Assembly (NCBI GenBank): GCA_015680905.1
Contig: CM027381.1
Span: 64,903,501 to 64,967,500, forward strand
Source of the DNA: Coptis chinensis
Taxonomy: Eukaryota; Streptophyta; Magnoliopsida; Ranunculales; Ranunculaceae
Direction: 5' to 3'
DNA: 64,000 nt
Shown piece after piece: positions 34,726-45,946 of the stretch (position 1 is the stretch's first letter; each line of letters opens with the position of its first letter). The position numbers and the translations under genes were made by a program. Under the pieces are notes generated by a model. The model ran no database searches, was not told the origin of the DNA, and was given only the letters and a program-made list of their open reading frames with translations.

Positions 34726-36083
34726 TGTCACAATCTAAATTTCTAAACAATTACAGAGTAAATATTTGAACTATAAATATCTCAAACATCACTATATTCA
34801 ATTGTCTAAAACCCAGACTATGTCGCGGTGGATACAACATATACAAACACCTTAAAAACCATATCATAAAATAATAAACTTTAAATAAATAATCCCAATA
34901 TTATTCCGCCATCACTTTATTAATATTCTATCTTTCGTCCCAAAAAAAAACATCAAACAAACTCTAAGAATAATAGTCATCAATACCATATTCTCATGTC
35001 ATACTGAATGTGTAAACTACGATATTACATCCTTCCCATAATAATCGGACCTAATGAAAGAACTAATGGACTGCTCCAGGCAAGAATCCAAATCACACGC
35101 AGTGGTTCTACTGTCTTCCACCTATGTTCCCAAGAACACACCCACGTTGCCAAAACAAAGCAAACATATGGGTCAACAAAATAGAATTTGCTGATATGAG
35201 TAGATTAACAACATAAAAACATTTCCAGACTTTAATTATCCAAACAAACACTTTATATGTACCCATAACTTAACCATTCTCAGCTTGGAAGACAGGTAGT
35301 TTCGACATTTCAACCGCATAGTTTCTTCCCAAGCAAGACTTCCATTCTATTAACTCATTATAATAACTCATTTTAATAACTTAGTAATTGAATTAAATCT
35401 TACCGATATCCACTTCTATATAAGGGTAGGACAGCTGTCCCTGCACAAAATATTATTAAGTTTTGCCATCCTGCAAACAGAAGTTAGAAATTCTAAATAA
35501 ACATATGTAGTTATCCTATAAGTATTCAAATGCAAGTCCAAGCACACCCACACAATCAAATTAATTTCTCTTATTAATTAATCGATTACTTTTCTTATAC
35601 ACTCACCCTTTAGTACCTACTCCACGATTTGCACTCCACACATTTGCCAAATCACACATTCCTGTGTGCCTCTCTCCCATCGAATACCACGATATTATAG
35701 CCATCTCTGGGCTTTCATACACATATTTCACAACCTCTTTGGGCATAAAAACTCAGGTCATTCATGGCACATTCAATGAATACTTGGGTCATTCATGGCA
35801 CAGTTAATGAATACCCATTTATAACGTTAACGGGCCATTTATGGCACATTTAATAAATGCCCACCTATCACATGACATCACCAGTCATAAAATCTCATTT
35901 CCAAAATTTGAGGCGTGGAGAGTTCTAAAAGGGTGTGGTAAATTTATTGAGAACATTATTGAACTTTATTGCATATATTTTTTAGAGTAAAGAGGAGTAC
36001 CTTGATTCGTGTATTATTGTTTACGCGTTATTAATTCAATGTCTAAGTGTCATAACGTCGTATATCATAAAAGAATTATAGTA
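34726..36083. other. possible older Ty3/gypsy LTR, left part (split by element 3)
   Basis: It begins TGTCACAATC after a purine run, as chromovirus-type gypsy LTRs often do, and includes the near-duplicated phrases GGGTCATTCATGGCACA (35754-35806). It would continue after element 3 at 54575. The right end and a target duplication are not found, so this is only a suggestion. Confidence 0.3.
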
Positions 36084-36088
36084 ACAAT

Positions 36089-36572
36089 TGTTTCGACCAG
36101 ATATGATCAAAACATCAAGTGTTGATAAAAGAGACGAAGAACGTAGAAAAGTAATTGGAAAAATGATGGTGATCGGGGGAATGATGAGATCAGACCCTTC
36201 GCGGTTGCCTCGCATCCAAATTATCAATGAGATCAAGTCTCAAGAACGTAGTTCTGAATGAAAAATAGTTTTGTATTTATATAGGTAGAGTAGAGAGTCC
36301 TTGTAGCTCAAGTAATCTTGTAACTTAGGCAATTGTGATAGACTATAACTTTCAACTGATAATTATCTCTTTGATAAGAAATGAATCTGGACATAAATCA
36401 ATGTACATTAGTGGCAAGCCATGTGGCTAAGGTTCAGCCTTAGACACATGAGTTAATGGGCCTGTACATTGATCTATGGTATTGCAAATTGGGCTTTAAC
36501 CCTGTCGATTAAATGAATAAAAATAGAGACCCTTAGTAATGGACGTTTGCCACGTAGGTGGGGGTCGAAACA
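36089..36572 (-). repeat. 3' LTR of retrotransposon 3
   Basis: 484 bp, from TGTTTCGACCAGATATGATC to GGTGGGGGTCGAAACA on the plus strand. It matches 54087-54569. Confidence 0.95.
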
Positions 36573-36585
36573 CCGCCCCCTCTTT
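36573..36585 (-). promoter_or_regulatory. polypurine tract of retrotransposon 3
   Basis: On the minus strand AAGAGGGGGCGG directly precedes the 3' LTR. Confidence 0.75.
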
Positions 36586-36780
36586 GTCATGCGAACAAAG
36601 TTCACATGGCAAAGAAGAGAAGACAAATGAGCGGAATGTATAACGAAGTGTTGTGCGAAAGGAAATGATAGGAAAACTGATTGTCAAAAAATCGTGAATT
36701 ATCGGGAACGAAAAAATGTCAAACTAACATATACGGAACGTAATTAAATAAAAGATGGACCCGAAAAATGCACGAACTCA

Positions 36781-37160
36781 CACTACAACAAATATGACAT
36801 ATGACATCACTAATTTTAGATCACTTTCAAAGTGATGTCATATGAAAACTATGACATCACTTTTCTCAATATGTGATGTAATAATTATCACAATTTTTTT
36901 TTAACATCACTTATTTGAAAGGCTGATTTAGTAGAGTTGTACAACATCATTTTAATAAGTGATGTCGTAATAGTGATATAGTAACACTTTTTACGCCACC
37001 GTGTCACTTATAAAGTGATGTAATATCTATGTATTCAACATCACTTTAAAAGTGTTGTCACTCACCGTGTCACTTATAAAGTGATGTAATATCTATGTAT
37101 TCAACACCACTTTAAAGAGTGATTTTGCCAAGTTTTGAAATCACTTGTGATGTGACTTCC
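36781..37160. repeat. left terminal and subterminal repeats of the CACTA element
   Basis: CACTACAACA at the tip, then at least eight copies of the AAGTGATGT / ACATCACTT motif. One 55-bp segment (CGTGTCACTTATAAAGTGAT onward) occurs twice in tandem at about 37003 and 37067. Confidence 0.88.
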
Positions 37161-37287
37161 GAAGTGTTATTAATGATATACCTATTAATTATTAAGTTAA
37201 TTAGTTAGAAAAACAATCGAAAAAAAAAAATAGGTTAAATAGAAATGAAATAGGCGCGTGATTGGTTTGCTAGACCAAGGTCCAAAT

Positions 37288-37675
37288 TATTGAATTCGGT
37301 GAATATTTCGATGTACCCAAAAACTGATATATATATATCAAATATATCGAAAATATCGGAGATATATACTTTTTGTTGACCACCAAAATTTTGTTTTGTA
37401 TGTTGATATATCAAAAAAATATCGCCGATTATATCGAAATACTTGTCAATATATCGGTCAAAGTCAACAATATAAGTCAAAGTCAATACTTTATATCAGA
37501 TATATCGTATATATCGGTCGATATATATCATTATATCGGAAATTGCAATATATATTGGGAAAAAAATAATTCAATATTTAGTTGAGATATATCGAATATT
37601 TTTATATCGGTGTACCAAAAAAACAAGATATATCGGAGATATCTCCGATATATGGGTGATATTTTGGGCCTTCTT
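37288..37675. repeat. AT-rich dispersed repeat, copy 2
   Basis: Second copy of the repeat at 27254-27645, starting AATTCGGTGAATATTTCGAT and ending GTGATATTTTGGGCCTT. It lies just inside the left subterminal region of the CACTA element. Confidence 0.7.
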
Positions 37676-38980
37676 AGACATGCCGAGAAATAAAGAAATA
37701 AAAGACCGCGGTTTTTTCTACTCAATATATTTTGGTTTCCCTTTAGAACTGGTTTGCTCGACTAGCATTAAACCAAAATTAGAAATAAAAAACCGCTAAT
37801 TTGATACTGGAAATTTTGGTTTCGCGAGAACTTGGTATAAGTTATACTTAGGGCAAACTGTTATGGGAAAAGCTAGAAAGTCGGCTGAAAATTATTGTGA
37901 AGCGGGTTTTGTTTCTTCTTCCTTTCTTCCTCCCTCTTGATTTTCTTCTCATATATCGGTTTGAAACTAACTAATTTATACCTTGTTTTCACGATTTCTT
38001 AAAAAAAATCTTCTTTTTCGTTACACGTGAGCCGGGCGAAGAACGCAAACATGTTCCTCTTTTTTTTCTCCCTCTCTCCATACCGATTTCGATGTTTTTA
38101 TTCAATATATTTGTGTTTGTCCGGTGGGTGCTAAATTTTTACCGCTTTTCAATTGGGTGTTTTTCTACTTGTGAATCGGCATGGCCTCTTTAAGATTTCT
38201 CGATATGTTTATTGAATTATTATTGTGATTTGTTTGTGGTTCATTAAGTCTTTAAGATTAATTGTTTGGGATTGTTTGGCTGCAATCTTTTGGATTGCAC
38301 TTGTTTATGGATAAGTTTAAGGATGGTTTGTAGAGAAAAGTAGTTTTTTGTATGTGGAATTGGGCATGATGATACTTTGCAATGGTGATACTTGCCGCCT
38401 AGATGGTAGTCATGGAGTCCGGTTTTACAAGTTGCAAGATAACTCATGGTTTGGGTTTGAGGTCTATCGACATTGTTTAGTAGTCTGCATGGTGTGTTTC
38501 TGGCTGGTCATCTTTCCGACCTGCCTCTCTGTATGAAAAGGGAAATTACGCTGAGTGCCAAGGAAACGATAAGCCTTGGGCTAAATTCGTGACCTTGGGA
38601 GCTAATTAAAACCATAGTTTGTGACTGAAGTGAGCTATCATGTAAAAGAACACAGAAGTTGCCATAACATCCAACTAAATATTATTCTTCATAAATTAGC
38701 ATCAAACTGCCCGACCTTTATTAAATAGAGGTACCTTGTCCTTTAAAATGATTTTTTTTCTTGCTTTTTGATAATCTAGCGTTACTGCTGAGGTTCTGTA
38801 ACACATACTACTGCCTTCTTAAAAAGGTCACTATCTTGGCTTACAAGTACCCAGTTTCGAGCTTAATCTGTTTAAAAGACCATACGATAGAGAATATTTT
38901 TGATGCTTACAAGTATAGGTTTTGTTGATGAATGGAGAATCTTTGAGTTGGATCGATGGCATGAAGATGCGCTTGACTAT
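37676..38980. other. unassigned internal CACTA sequence
   Basis: It contains splice-like junctions and short open stretches (for example 38348-38536) but no recognised protein. It may be part of a further captured fragment. No transposase signal is seen. Confidence 0.4.
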
Positions 38981-38984
38981 TGTT

Positions 38985-39145
38985 GTTGTTGAGGAATAAG
39001 AGTAGTATGATATAGTGCAGGTTTTAGTCCCACATTGAGTAGGTAATAATTGTAGTATGTCTACTCTCATATATTAGCAGAGTGAGTCCCATGTAATTAT
39101 TTACCCTATGTAGATTTTAACTTGGTATCGGTGTCCTAGGGTTAC
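38985..39145 (+). mobile_element. possible small copia/TRIM LTR and primer site
   Basis: TGTTGTTGTTGAGGAATAAG, GTCCCACATTGAG and the end TTTAACTTGGTATCGG resemble a short copia or TRIM LTR followed by a tRNA-Met primer site (TGGTATC). There is no matching second LTR and no coding part. Low confidence. Confidence 0.3.
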
Positions 39146-39889
39146 AGTTGGGGATTCATGTTTTCGGTCATTGGCGTAGACAAATCCGCAAACCGATTGG
39201 TGATCACAATTTTCCTCGGTCACTATTAGGGTTATATTTCTCGATGGTTTTGGTGCCGTGGTTTTGTCTTTTGTTTGCTTCTTGTGGTCTAAAGTCCGCA
39301 CACCTTGCCACCTTGGCAACATGTTTTGATTGATGTTGGTTTACAATTATCATGGGATTTTGTCGGCATGATCCGTTGTTCTCGAATCCGCTTTCCCCTG
39401 TTAATCTTCTACTAATTTCTTTGGTGATACGTTGATGTCATCTTGGTTCACCATGGTCGGAAGCCTTGGTAATGACCATCTTAATGTGCTTAGAGAAAAA
39501 AGAAAAAGAAAATATGGAATTGTTGCTACTTGTGTGTTTTTGTGGTCGTAGGTTGTGATAGAATACTCTCTTATGAACACTTTTTTTTTTGCTGAAATTT
39601 CTAAGGTTCGAGCTTGTTTTAGTGAGCCCTCTTTTATTTTGATTGATATGGTAAGAGCTATTTTAACGGACATTACTTTAAAAATTATCCGTCCATGTAT
39701 CGTCCGTGTCAGATACGTATCTACGTGTCCATGTCGAGCACGGCACGGACACACTGCATGTGATATATCTCAAATGTGAATGGAGACTCATTATACAAGT
39801 TGCAAATGTGTACGGTGCTGTTTTATACAAGTTGCTGTAATCTTTACCACAATGTCAATGCACTATTTTTGAAATTGTGAATATACTTT

Positions 39890-42128
39890 CTCCGTCTGCT
39901 CGTGTGAAAGGACTTTTCTTTGTGTTGACAAAGCTAGATTTGATGGACAAGGGAACAAATCTTTGTTGATGTAAGTATTAAGATCCTTTTCATTGTGAAC
40001 GCCCATTAACCGCACAAAGTAGAACTCTTTTGGTCATATTTTGAATTTTTCACTAAAATTCTTTCTCCCAAAGACTTCATATTTGTTGAAGTTATTGGTG
40101 AAGTTTCTCCCAACACTTCAGATTTGTTGAAGTTCGGTGAAGAATAATTTCTTTATCTCTTGGATTTTAATATATCTTTGATTAAAGATACAACACTTGT
40201 TTGTATTCATATTTGTTTTAGCTTATTTTGCTCCTCTCCTATTACCTTGCTTGGGGTGCTTCTACTTTGTTGGATTGACTCGAAACATATGTATTTGTTT
40301 GTTTTATTGGTGAAACCAAAAAGGTTCTTGAAGGAAGAGCATATAGGTCGCAACATCCTTGGGTAGGAGTTGTGAATCGCTCTCGGGCCGATATCAATAG
40401 AAATGTGGACATGATTGTCGCGCACGGCGTAGGGAGCTTAATACTTTGCAAGTAGTCCCGATAACAAACACTTAGTAAGTAAAATGGGTCCGAATATCTC
40501 GCAAAAACTTCACAAAAGGTAAGATACTAATAAGTTTTGTTTCCCTTTATCGATTATATGGTTCAGCATTAAAAGGATATGATACACTTGGATGGTATCA
40601 TGAATATGGAAACTCATTTTTGTACTTTTATGTTTTGCAAAGACTTGGAGGCGTTATTAGGCACGATACCAAATATCACATCCTTGATTAACAAAACCAT
40701 TGATGAACTTGAATCTGAGATGGACCACCTTGGCGTGCCTATTGCTCTTGACGTAGGGGTATGAACAATGTTATCTCATGTTTGTCTTGTAGTGACTTTT
40801 GTGTTCACCGATCTAGTTATCCAGATAATAGAGTTTTGAGTTCTTAGATCTAGCTATATCTATGAGAGTTCTATGAGGCTTACAACAAGTTCTATGAGGC
40901 TTTCTCCAAGAACCTGAAACTTGGCATCCATGAGGACTCCTGCACGTAAACCAAGCTTCTTTGAATTGCTCGTATCATCACTCGACCAAGAGTGGTGATG
41001 AGTTGACTAGTTTGAAGGATTATATGACTAGGATGAAGGAAGGCCGTAATGACATCTATTACATCACCGGGTGAAAGCAAGAAGGTCGTGGAGAACTCTC
41101 CTTTCCTTAAGAAGCTCAAGAAGAAGGGTATTGAGGTCTTGTACATGGTTGATGCTATTGATGAGCATGTTGTGGGCGGCTTAAAAGGAATTTGAAGGCA
41201 AAAAGCTTGTCTCTGCCACAAAGGAAGGTCTGAAGCTAGATGAGAGTGAGGACGAAAAAAAGAAGAAAGAGGAACTAAAGGAAAAGTTTGAGGGTCTCGC
41301 AAGGTGATCAAGGATGTTCTAGGTGACAAGGTCGAGAAGGTGATTGTCTCGACGTGTTTGTGGATTCTCCCCGCTGTTTGGTGATCGGTGAGTATGGGTC
41401 GACAGACTAACATGGAGAGGATCATGAAGGCTCGTGCTCTCGAGGGATTCAAGCATGGCTGGCTACATGTCTAGCAAGAAGACCATGGAGATCAACCCCC
41501 TGAAATTCTATCATGGAAGAGCCGAGGAAGAGGGTCGATCTTGATAAGAATGACAAGTCGGCTTAAAGATTTGGTTACATTCTTTGTTTGAAACCCGCCT
41601 TCTTCTCACTTCGGGTTCGGTCTTGATGAGCCCAATACTTTCGCAACAGATTCACAGGGATGCTAAAGTTGGAGTCCGAGCATTGACGAGGACGATCGAT
41701 CTTGAAGTGACACGACATGCCACCATTGGAGGGATGTTGATGCCGAGGGAAGCAAGATGGAGGAAGTTGATTAAGTCTTCACCTATCTCATTTTAGTACT
41801 TGACATTTAGTATATTTGGGGTATTTGGTAGTGTTTTTATTTATGTTGAGTGTTGAAACTTGAAACAATAGTCTCAATGGTAGTGATTTTGGATGGTCTG
41901 TATGTTGTTTCATCATGTCGGTTGTAGGTTTTGGATGGTTATTTTGCTACTCTGACAATTTTATATGCTAGTATACAGTGTTTGTCTAAAATCTATCTTA
42001 TATCTATGAGAGTTCAAGTTCATAACCAAATTTGCTACAACTTTACCTTGCAGGCTCATTTATATACTATCTTGGAACTTTGTCGGGCATTTGACCAAAT
42101 TTTCAAGGAACATCTAGATGGAGGGTAA
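39890..42128 (+). pseudogene. captured dynamin-related protein 1 fragment (GTPase to middle domain)
   Basis: Exons of a plant dynamin-related protein 1 (DRP1-type GTPase of membrane fission and cell-plate formation), with introns kept. Exon pieces: about 39890-39970 (FFVLTKLDLMDKGTN, containing the TKLD guanine-recognition motif), 40323-40516 ([31 protein letters not shown]), about 40640-40759 (SLINKTIDELESEMDHLG, PIALDVG) and 42051-42128 (HLYTILELCRAFDQIFKEHL). GTAAG-type donors and AG acceptors are intact at several borders. The genomic, intron-containing form shows DNA-level capture by the CACTA element rather than retroposition. In-frame stops (TAG and TAA near 40426-40440) and the missing N- and C-terminal parts make it a pseudogene. 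The third intron holds an HSP90 insertion (40872-41998). Confidence 0.88.
40872..41998 (+). pseudogene. HSP90 C-terminal fragment inserted in the dynamin intron
   Basis: A cytosolic HSP90 3' portion starting within [17 protein letters not shown]. It goes on through SLKDYVTRMKEG-like, [53 protein letters not shown] and RIHRDAK, then ends MEEVD and TAA at 41774. MEEVD is the TPR-cochaperone docking tail of cytosolic HSP90. About 220 bp of apparent 3' untranslated region follow. It is flanked by perfect 17-bp direct repeats TATATCTATGAGAGTTC (40855-40871 and 41999-42015), so it was inserted as a unit into the dynamin intron. This looks like a 5'-truncated retrocopy, although no poly(A) remains. 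Several frameshifts and stops (for example near 40945, 40980 and 41180) show it is dead. Confidence 0.88.
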
Positions 42129-42259
42129 GCCCTTCTCAAAAGCTTTGATCTTCCCTCTATTTAACCTAGCCCCATGTCCCCACTGCTGATTTTCGTAGAC
42201 CAAATAAGAGTTTTTAATTTTTTTTCATTAATCAAACTTTTCTTTATGATGCAAAGTAG

Positions 42260-43993
42260 AAGGAAGACGAGTTCATATTTCCAAATATATTTGAGAGACC
42301 AATTCCATCTATCTTAAGGGACTACAGTGCACCTATTTGTCTTGATTCTGATCTCACTCAAAGTGACCTGCTTTTTCTACTTGCGCATGATTCAGATGAA
42401 TTTAATCGGTATGTCTTGTCTATTACCCTTTTATTGATATTGTCAGGAAATACATAATATGTTAAAACAAAGCACATTGTGATGGGTATATATGTGTTAT
42501 ATAGTTGGGAGGCGGACAAGTCTTGGCCGAAAGCTTATGCTTAACTTAGTCACTTTTCAAAGAAAACAAATCACTGGTTTTGAACCCAGAATTTTTACAT
42601 GGACTCAAAAGTCTTCTATCTGACTCCAGCTTGGATAAAGTCAGAGCTGTAACGATTACTTGAGATTTAATAGAGTTTTTGTCAAACCCATATATATTTA
42701 CTAGCATTGTGGAACATCTCCCTCGGGGACTTGGGCCTTCCTCTTAGAATTCTAACAGTTGTATAGTTGCATACCAATGACTGAGGCACCGTATATCTGT
42801 TTCTCTGGGTAGTTTATTCTTCATAAACTGAATTGTTTCAAGTTGATTCTTGCCAAACAGATGAATGAACTAAATCCACTAAAAATTTCTACATCATGAA
42901 ACTTTTTGTGTATAAAACAGATGATATTGGCTCCCCATTCTACATCGTCCCGAGAGTTGTTAGTCATGGTGTTTTATGCTTTAGGAGATGGAAAACAGCC
43001 CTTTTCCGACGGCATGGGTGCTATCTCTCCAATGCCTTCTTGGATTGGCTTTTGTGTCCGTGTTCCGCTTTGGCGCCGCGAGGACCGGGTATGATACATT
43101 TTACTTGATGGGGGCATTGAGAGCCTATTGTGTGAAGTTGTGTTAGTATATTTAGAGTCCTAACGGTCACTTTCACCGTTAAGGCACTTTCTACATCTTT
43201 GGTTACTTCTTTGTCGCCTTTGGCTCTTCACTCTCCTCTCAAGAAAACTTAACCAAAATTTGGACCTGCGGGATTGTTCGACGCGACAAAGATCGGTTCA
43301 CCCTCTCTTGCATAGAAGGTTACCGCTAAAATAGGTAGATCCATATTGATTTCTCATCAAAACAAAGTACATCTTTGTCGGGCCTTTACAAGCCGGAATA
43401 AGTTACAATGCAGGATCATTTACTCATTAGTTCTAACTACTACTTGATAATTTTTAGAATTCATCGCAAAGGTGCTTACTCTTCCTGGAGATGGGGAGAT
43501 CATGGATATGATGGAGGTTGCAAATCCCGATGTTGTTCATGCTGTCAGCTCTTTCATCAGGAAACTTCTTGCTTCGGAAATGAAAGCTGAATTTCTTAGC
43601 ACAGTATGACATCTTCAAATATAAATATATGTTAAATCAAAATAGTATTTGCTTTTATTGTTCTTATTCTCTATTCATTTGGTCTTCCTCGCTTCATTTA
43701 ACGCATCACATGTTCTAGGTTGAAAATAATAGGAGTATTGAGCCTTACATCTTTGACCATGCTAATATCTCCAGACGTGCTTTGAAGAATATTTCTCTTG
43801 GTGACTCTCCAAGGGTTTTGTTTGTGTAAGATGGATGCAGGAAAACTTGTTATGCTATCAAGTACATTATCCGACTGATCTGGTTTTTGTTCCTTGTATA
43901 GCCTATCTTGCTTCTCATGAAGATCCGACATTGTCAAACTATTCTTGCATGAGTACAAGTCTGATTGATTTTCTAGTACAATGTTTCGATCTT
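42260..43993 (+). pseudogene. captured M1 aminopeptidase (puromycin-sensitive type) fragment
   Basis: The C-terminal half of a plant puromycin-sensitive aminopeptidase-like zinc M1 peptidase, with introns kept. Exons: 42260-42408 ([32 protein letters not shown]), 42505-42639 (QVLARKLMLNLV, then NKSLVLNPEFLHGLKSLLSD after a frameshift), 43458-43603 ([40 protein letters not shown]), 43719-43800 (VENNRSIEPYIFDHANISRR, ALKNISL) and 43902-43993 (AYLASHEDPTLSNYS). Borders are GT-AG and several exons are open. The HEXXH catalytic domain, which lies upstream in the family, is absent. About 230 bp between exons 2 and 3 hold an unrelated-looking open stretch (42915-43085). Confidence 0.87.
42906..43094 (+). 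other. unidentified open stretch between aminopeptidase exons
   Basis: A 62-codon frame containing ELLVMVFYALGDGKQPFSDG, MGAISPMPSWIGFCVRVPLW and RREDRV, with protein-like composition. It is not part of the aminopeptidase family as far as I can tell and sits within an intron of the captured fragment. It may be a fragment of a further gene. Not recognised. Confidence 0.35.
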
Positions 43994-44339
43994 GTAAAAA
44001 AAACAGAGTGGTTGGTTAGGCTGTGATAGGTTCTTAGATTAAATTGATTGCATCAAGTCAGGTGGATAGGTTCTTGGTTGGGTGATTGTGTTCTCTTTGG
44101 CTCGCCTCGCATCATGCAGATTAGATTTTGTTGGTTTATGTTGGCTCGTTACAATTTTTGTATTTAGTGTAATATTTGTAATTGGAGATGATATTTGTGT
44201 GATGAATGTGATTTTAAGATACGTTTAATCTTTATTTGATGATAAATGACTAGGAAAATGGTATTATATTGGGATGATATTGGCAATTTTATTTTATTTT
44301 ATTTTTATTATTTTATTATTTTATTTTTTTAATTATTTT

Positions 44340-44756
44340 GATAAATGGGACATCACTTTTAAAGTGATGTATAGAGTTATTTCACATCACTTTACAAGTA
44401 ATTTAGAATCTGAATAAGACGTCACTTCCTAAGTGATGTTAATCGGCCTTATTGATTTCACTTAAAAAGTGATGTTAAACGTTATAACATCACTTGTGGA
44501 CATCGATTAAAAAGTGATGTAACGTTATAACATCACTTGTGGACGTCGATTAAAAAGTGATGCAAAGTTATAACATCACTTGTGGACATCAATTAAAAAG
44601 TGATGTGAAGTAACATCACTTATGGACATCGTTTAAAAAGTGATGTGGAAACCCTGACTTTTCACGTCGCCACCAGTTACATCACTTGCAAAAGTGACGT
44701 CGTATATTTTTGACATCACTTATGGAGTGATTTTAAATGTCTTTTCTGTTGTAGTG
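44340..44756. repeat. right subterminal repeats of the CACTA element
   Basis: At least six near-tandem units of about 43 bp with AAAAAGTGATGT, GTTATAACATCACTTGTGGA and CATCGATT, ending TCTGTTGTAGTG at the tip. Confidence 0.9.
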
Positions 44757-45946
44757 GCATCATGTAACAATAGGAAAGTTGATTACGACGACGCGTGCCA
44801 GTGGAATAGGGATACTAGGAATAGACCGTTTGAAATTAAACGTAGGGGTAGTATAGTAATAATAGTAATAAAATGAAGTTAAATACTAATTGGACTCAAA
44901 TGTTTCGGATGAGATAAGAATTGAGAGTAGAGATGAAATTGGAGTTGGAGAAGAATCCCACCAGCACTAGAAAACCCGCTCGTAAACCTATATAAGTGCT
45001 GGGGCCGCACATCCCAATCCATAAAAACACTTTACGCTCATCCAACAAAACAGACGTAAGCAGAATTTTTTTTGACATCGCACAAAGCTCGTCCTCTTCC
45101 GTAGTACTGCCGCTCTAGAATGCTGTGTTCCGTCTCAATCAGGTACGTTCTCTCACCATCATCTCTTCTCATATATCTCGCTTTGACACTGTAGGCTCTT
45201 GATGACTCACACTTGGGGCTCTAGAATGTCCTGCCCTTGAAAGTGGAGAAACCCTAGCTTGACCTTCAATCACCATAGCAATCCGTTCCCTGGCTACGTT
45301 GTCTGCATGATCAACAGTAGAGGGTGCAGCAAGCGTACTCCCCAACATCTCACTCATCAAGCCTACGGGAGTAGGAGATATCACCAAACACCCCTTGGCC
45401 CTTGAAGATTCAACCCGCCTAGGTGGGGAGCTTCGGGTGGTATGAGGGAGATTTCTCTCGACTTCGAGAAAACCCGGGGGGGAAAAATGCATGGCGGTGC
45501 TAATTTTCGTGGGTCATTTCCATCAGCAAAAGAAAGCATGCGAAAAAGAAATCTCGCCGTCTTTGCCCATAGAGAAAACGACCTTTACCTTGGCTTGTAA
45601 GGTCAACATGGGTGGCGACAAAACATATTAACTTTGGTTTGTTTGTAGACCCTCCAAGATCGGGCCGGAGAAGATGGTGAGGTGGCCATACCGATGGCGC
45701 CAATAAACAGAAACATGATACAACCAAACAAGATATGGTGCAAATACCAGGAAAAGGGGCACCGTGATTTGTTTTGCCTTTAAAAAAAAAATTCATCGGA
45801 GTTAATAAATCCGGTTTTGAGCAATCCGATGAGTTTTTTTTATTTTTTTTTTTTATTTTATTTTATTTTTTTTTTTTTTTTTTTTTGCAGGTAGAAACTA
45901 ACCGCATTATACAAGTGAAAAAAATACTTTTAAAGAAAAAACTTCG
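44757..45946 (+). other. 3' region of element 3 with antisense promoter-like start
   Basis: Element 3 resumes at 44757. On the plus strand, antisense to gag-pol, CTATATAAGTG (44989-44996) looks like a TATA box. It is followed by a leader with AATCAGGTACG at about 45136-45146 (possible splice donor), a long T-rich stretch and TTTTTTGCAG (ending about 45890; possible acceptor), just before the antisense frames at 45947. The use of this promoter is inferred. Confidence 0.4.

Larger units (their letters stand above)
36781..44756 (+). mobile_element. CACTA (En/Spm) transposon carrying host gene fragments
   Basis: 7976 bp. The left end CACTACAACAAATATGACAT and the right end, read inward on the other strand CACTACAACAGAAAAGACAT, form terminal inverted repeats. 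Subterminal regions (36781-37160 and 44340-44756) are packed with AAGTGATGT / ACATCACTT motifs in both orientations, as in CACTA transposase binding regions. The 3-bp flanks are TCA and GCA, so the expected 3-bp target duplication has one mismatch. No transposase (TNPD or TNPA) is recognised inside, so it is non-autonomous. The middle holds pieces of a dynamin-related protein gene, an HSP90 fragment and an M1 aminopeptidase gene, all on the plus strand. It sits inside the 3' region of Tat element 3 and so is younger than that insertion. Confidence 0.9.

Noticed and set aside
39580-39780. Stretch with CGTGTC and GACACG phrases as a transposon end
   Set aside because: Only short partial inverted matches, with no flanking duplication.
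40892-41452. 186-codon minus-strand frame
   Set aside because: It is antisense to the HSP90 fragment, whose plus-strand reading gives clear HSP90 motifs.
45169-45796. Two minus-strand frames in the 3' region of element 3
   Set aside because: They lie between the donor-like and acceptor-like sites of the antisense unit and show no conserved pattern; probably chance frames.
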